Below are positions 8,471-8,680 of a stretch of DNA of 8,680 nucleotides, one piece after another. The number at the start of each line of letters is the position of its first letter. The first letter of the stretch is position 1. Made by a program: the position numbers and the translations under genes. Location: the NCBI GenBank assembly GCA_030614305.1, contig JAUWKH010000064.1:1-8680 (forward strand). The letters run 5' to 3'. The notes below the pieces were generated by a model. It searched no databases. It had not been told where the DNA came from and saw nothing but the letters and a program-made list of their open reading frames with translations. The DNA comes from Bacteroidota bacterium. Its GTDB lineage: Bacteria; Bacteroidota; Bacteroidia; Bacteroidales; JADFUO01.

Positions 8471-8557
8471 CAGTCGTTGGCAGTCGGCAGTCCACAGTCG
8501 GCAGTTTCATTGACTGGAGACAGACCCCGAAAGCTTTCGGGGGAAGACTGGAGACTG
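8471..8557. repeat. Mirrored CAGTC/GACTG repeat around a palindrome
   Basis: CAGTC occurs at 8471, 8481, 8488 and 8495, the last three in a 7-base period (CAGTCGG, CAGTCCA, CAGTCGG, then a decayed CAGTTTC). Its reverse complement GACTG occurs at 8512, 8546 and 8553, the last pair also 7 bases apart. A 10-base direct repeat GACTGGAGAC lies at 8512-8521 and 8546-8555, flanking a perfect palindrome. The two sides can pair with each other, so the whole block can fold as a cruciform or long hairpin. No transposase gene is present. Confidence 0.7.
8525..8542. repeat. Perfect 18-base palindrome
   Basis: CCCCGAAAGCTTTCGGGG is its own reverse complement. It sits in the centre of the right-hand part of the CAGTC/GACTG block, between two copies of GACTGGAGAC. 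It could form a stable hairpin in RNA or be a dyad protein-binding site. There is no T-run right after it, so it is a poor terminator candidate. Confidence 0.75.
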
Positions 8558-8680
8558 AATAAAAAAGTCCAAACTTGTCCGCCCGTATAGGTGGATGGAT
8601 TTTACCCCATTAGATGTATAAGATAAAAGCGATTATATAGAAGATAGTATTTAACAAATGCAAGATTAAAATATATATAA

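Larger units (their letters stand above)
8367..8680. other. Intergenic region without a supportable gene
   Basis: After the gldK hairpin no coding frame of useful length or family resemblance is visible on either strand. Apart from the repeat block, it holds a weak imperfect hairpin near 8579-8597 (TCCGCC facing GGTGGA) and A/T-rich sequence to the end. The gldL/porL gene, which usually follows gldK/porK closely, does not begin within this stretch. Confidence 0.7.

Noticed and set aside
8471..8557. CRISPR array
   Set aside because: The units are 7 bases with no unique spacers of constant length and no cas genes, so this is a short tandem or inverted repeat.

Overview
The window is AT-rich DNA from a member of the Bacteroidota and carries part of a type IX secretion system (T9SS) locus. 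Three protein families support this: PorU (the C25-type sortase that removes C-terminal sorting domains), PorP/SprF (an outer-membrane protein) and GldK/PorK (a lipoprotein with a sulfatase-modifying-factor fold). The porP-then-gldK order, with a PorU gene next to it, resembles the porPKLMN arrangement of Bacteroidales-like lineages. That lineage guess is an inference, not a proof.

Layout. On the minus strand, a complete porU (5525 to 1707, 1272 aa) is followed in the same direction by a second porU-like gene (1630 down to the left edge). The second copy is split by a one-base frameshift near 847-850: the first frame stops at 842, but the shifted frame stays open for 282 codons to the window edge and aligns almost gaplessly with the intact copy. 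Its catalytic part lies outside the window. On the plus strand, diverging from porU across a 173-base A/T-rich gap, are porP (5699-6700) and gldK (6825-8312). A strong hairpin follows gldK. The last 314 bases (8367-8680) hold no gene that I can support, but they contain a compact repeat of complementary CAGTC/GACTG units around a perfect 18-base palindrome.

How the genes fit together. GldK/PorK builds the periplasmic ring of the T9SS with PorN. PorP belongs to the outer-membrane side that ties the machine to the envelope. PorU is the cell-surface peptidase that cuts the sorting domain from exported cargo and attaches the cargo to the surface. The unusual points are the tandem PorU paralogs, the apparently very fresh frameshift in the second one, and the terminator plus repeat block where gldL/porL would normally follow directly.
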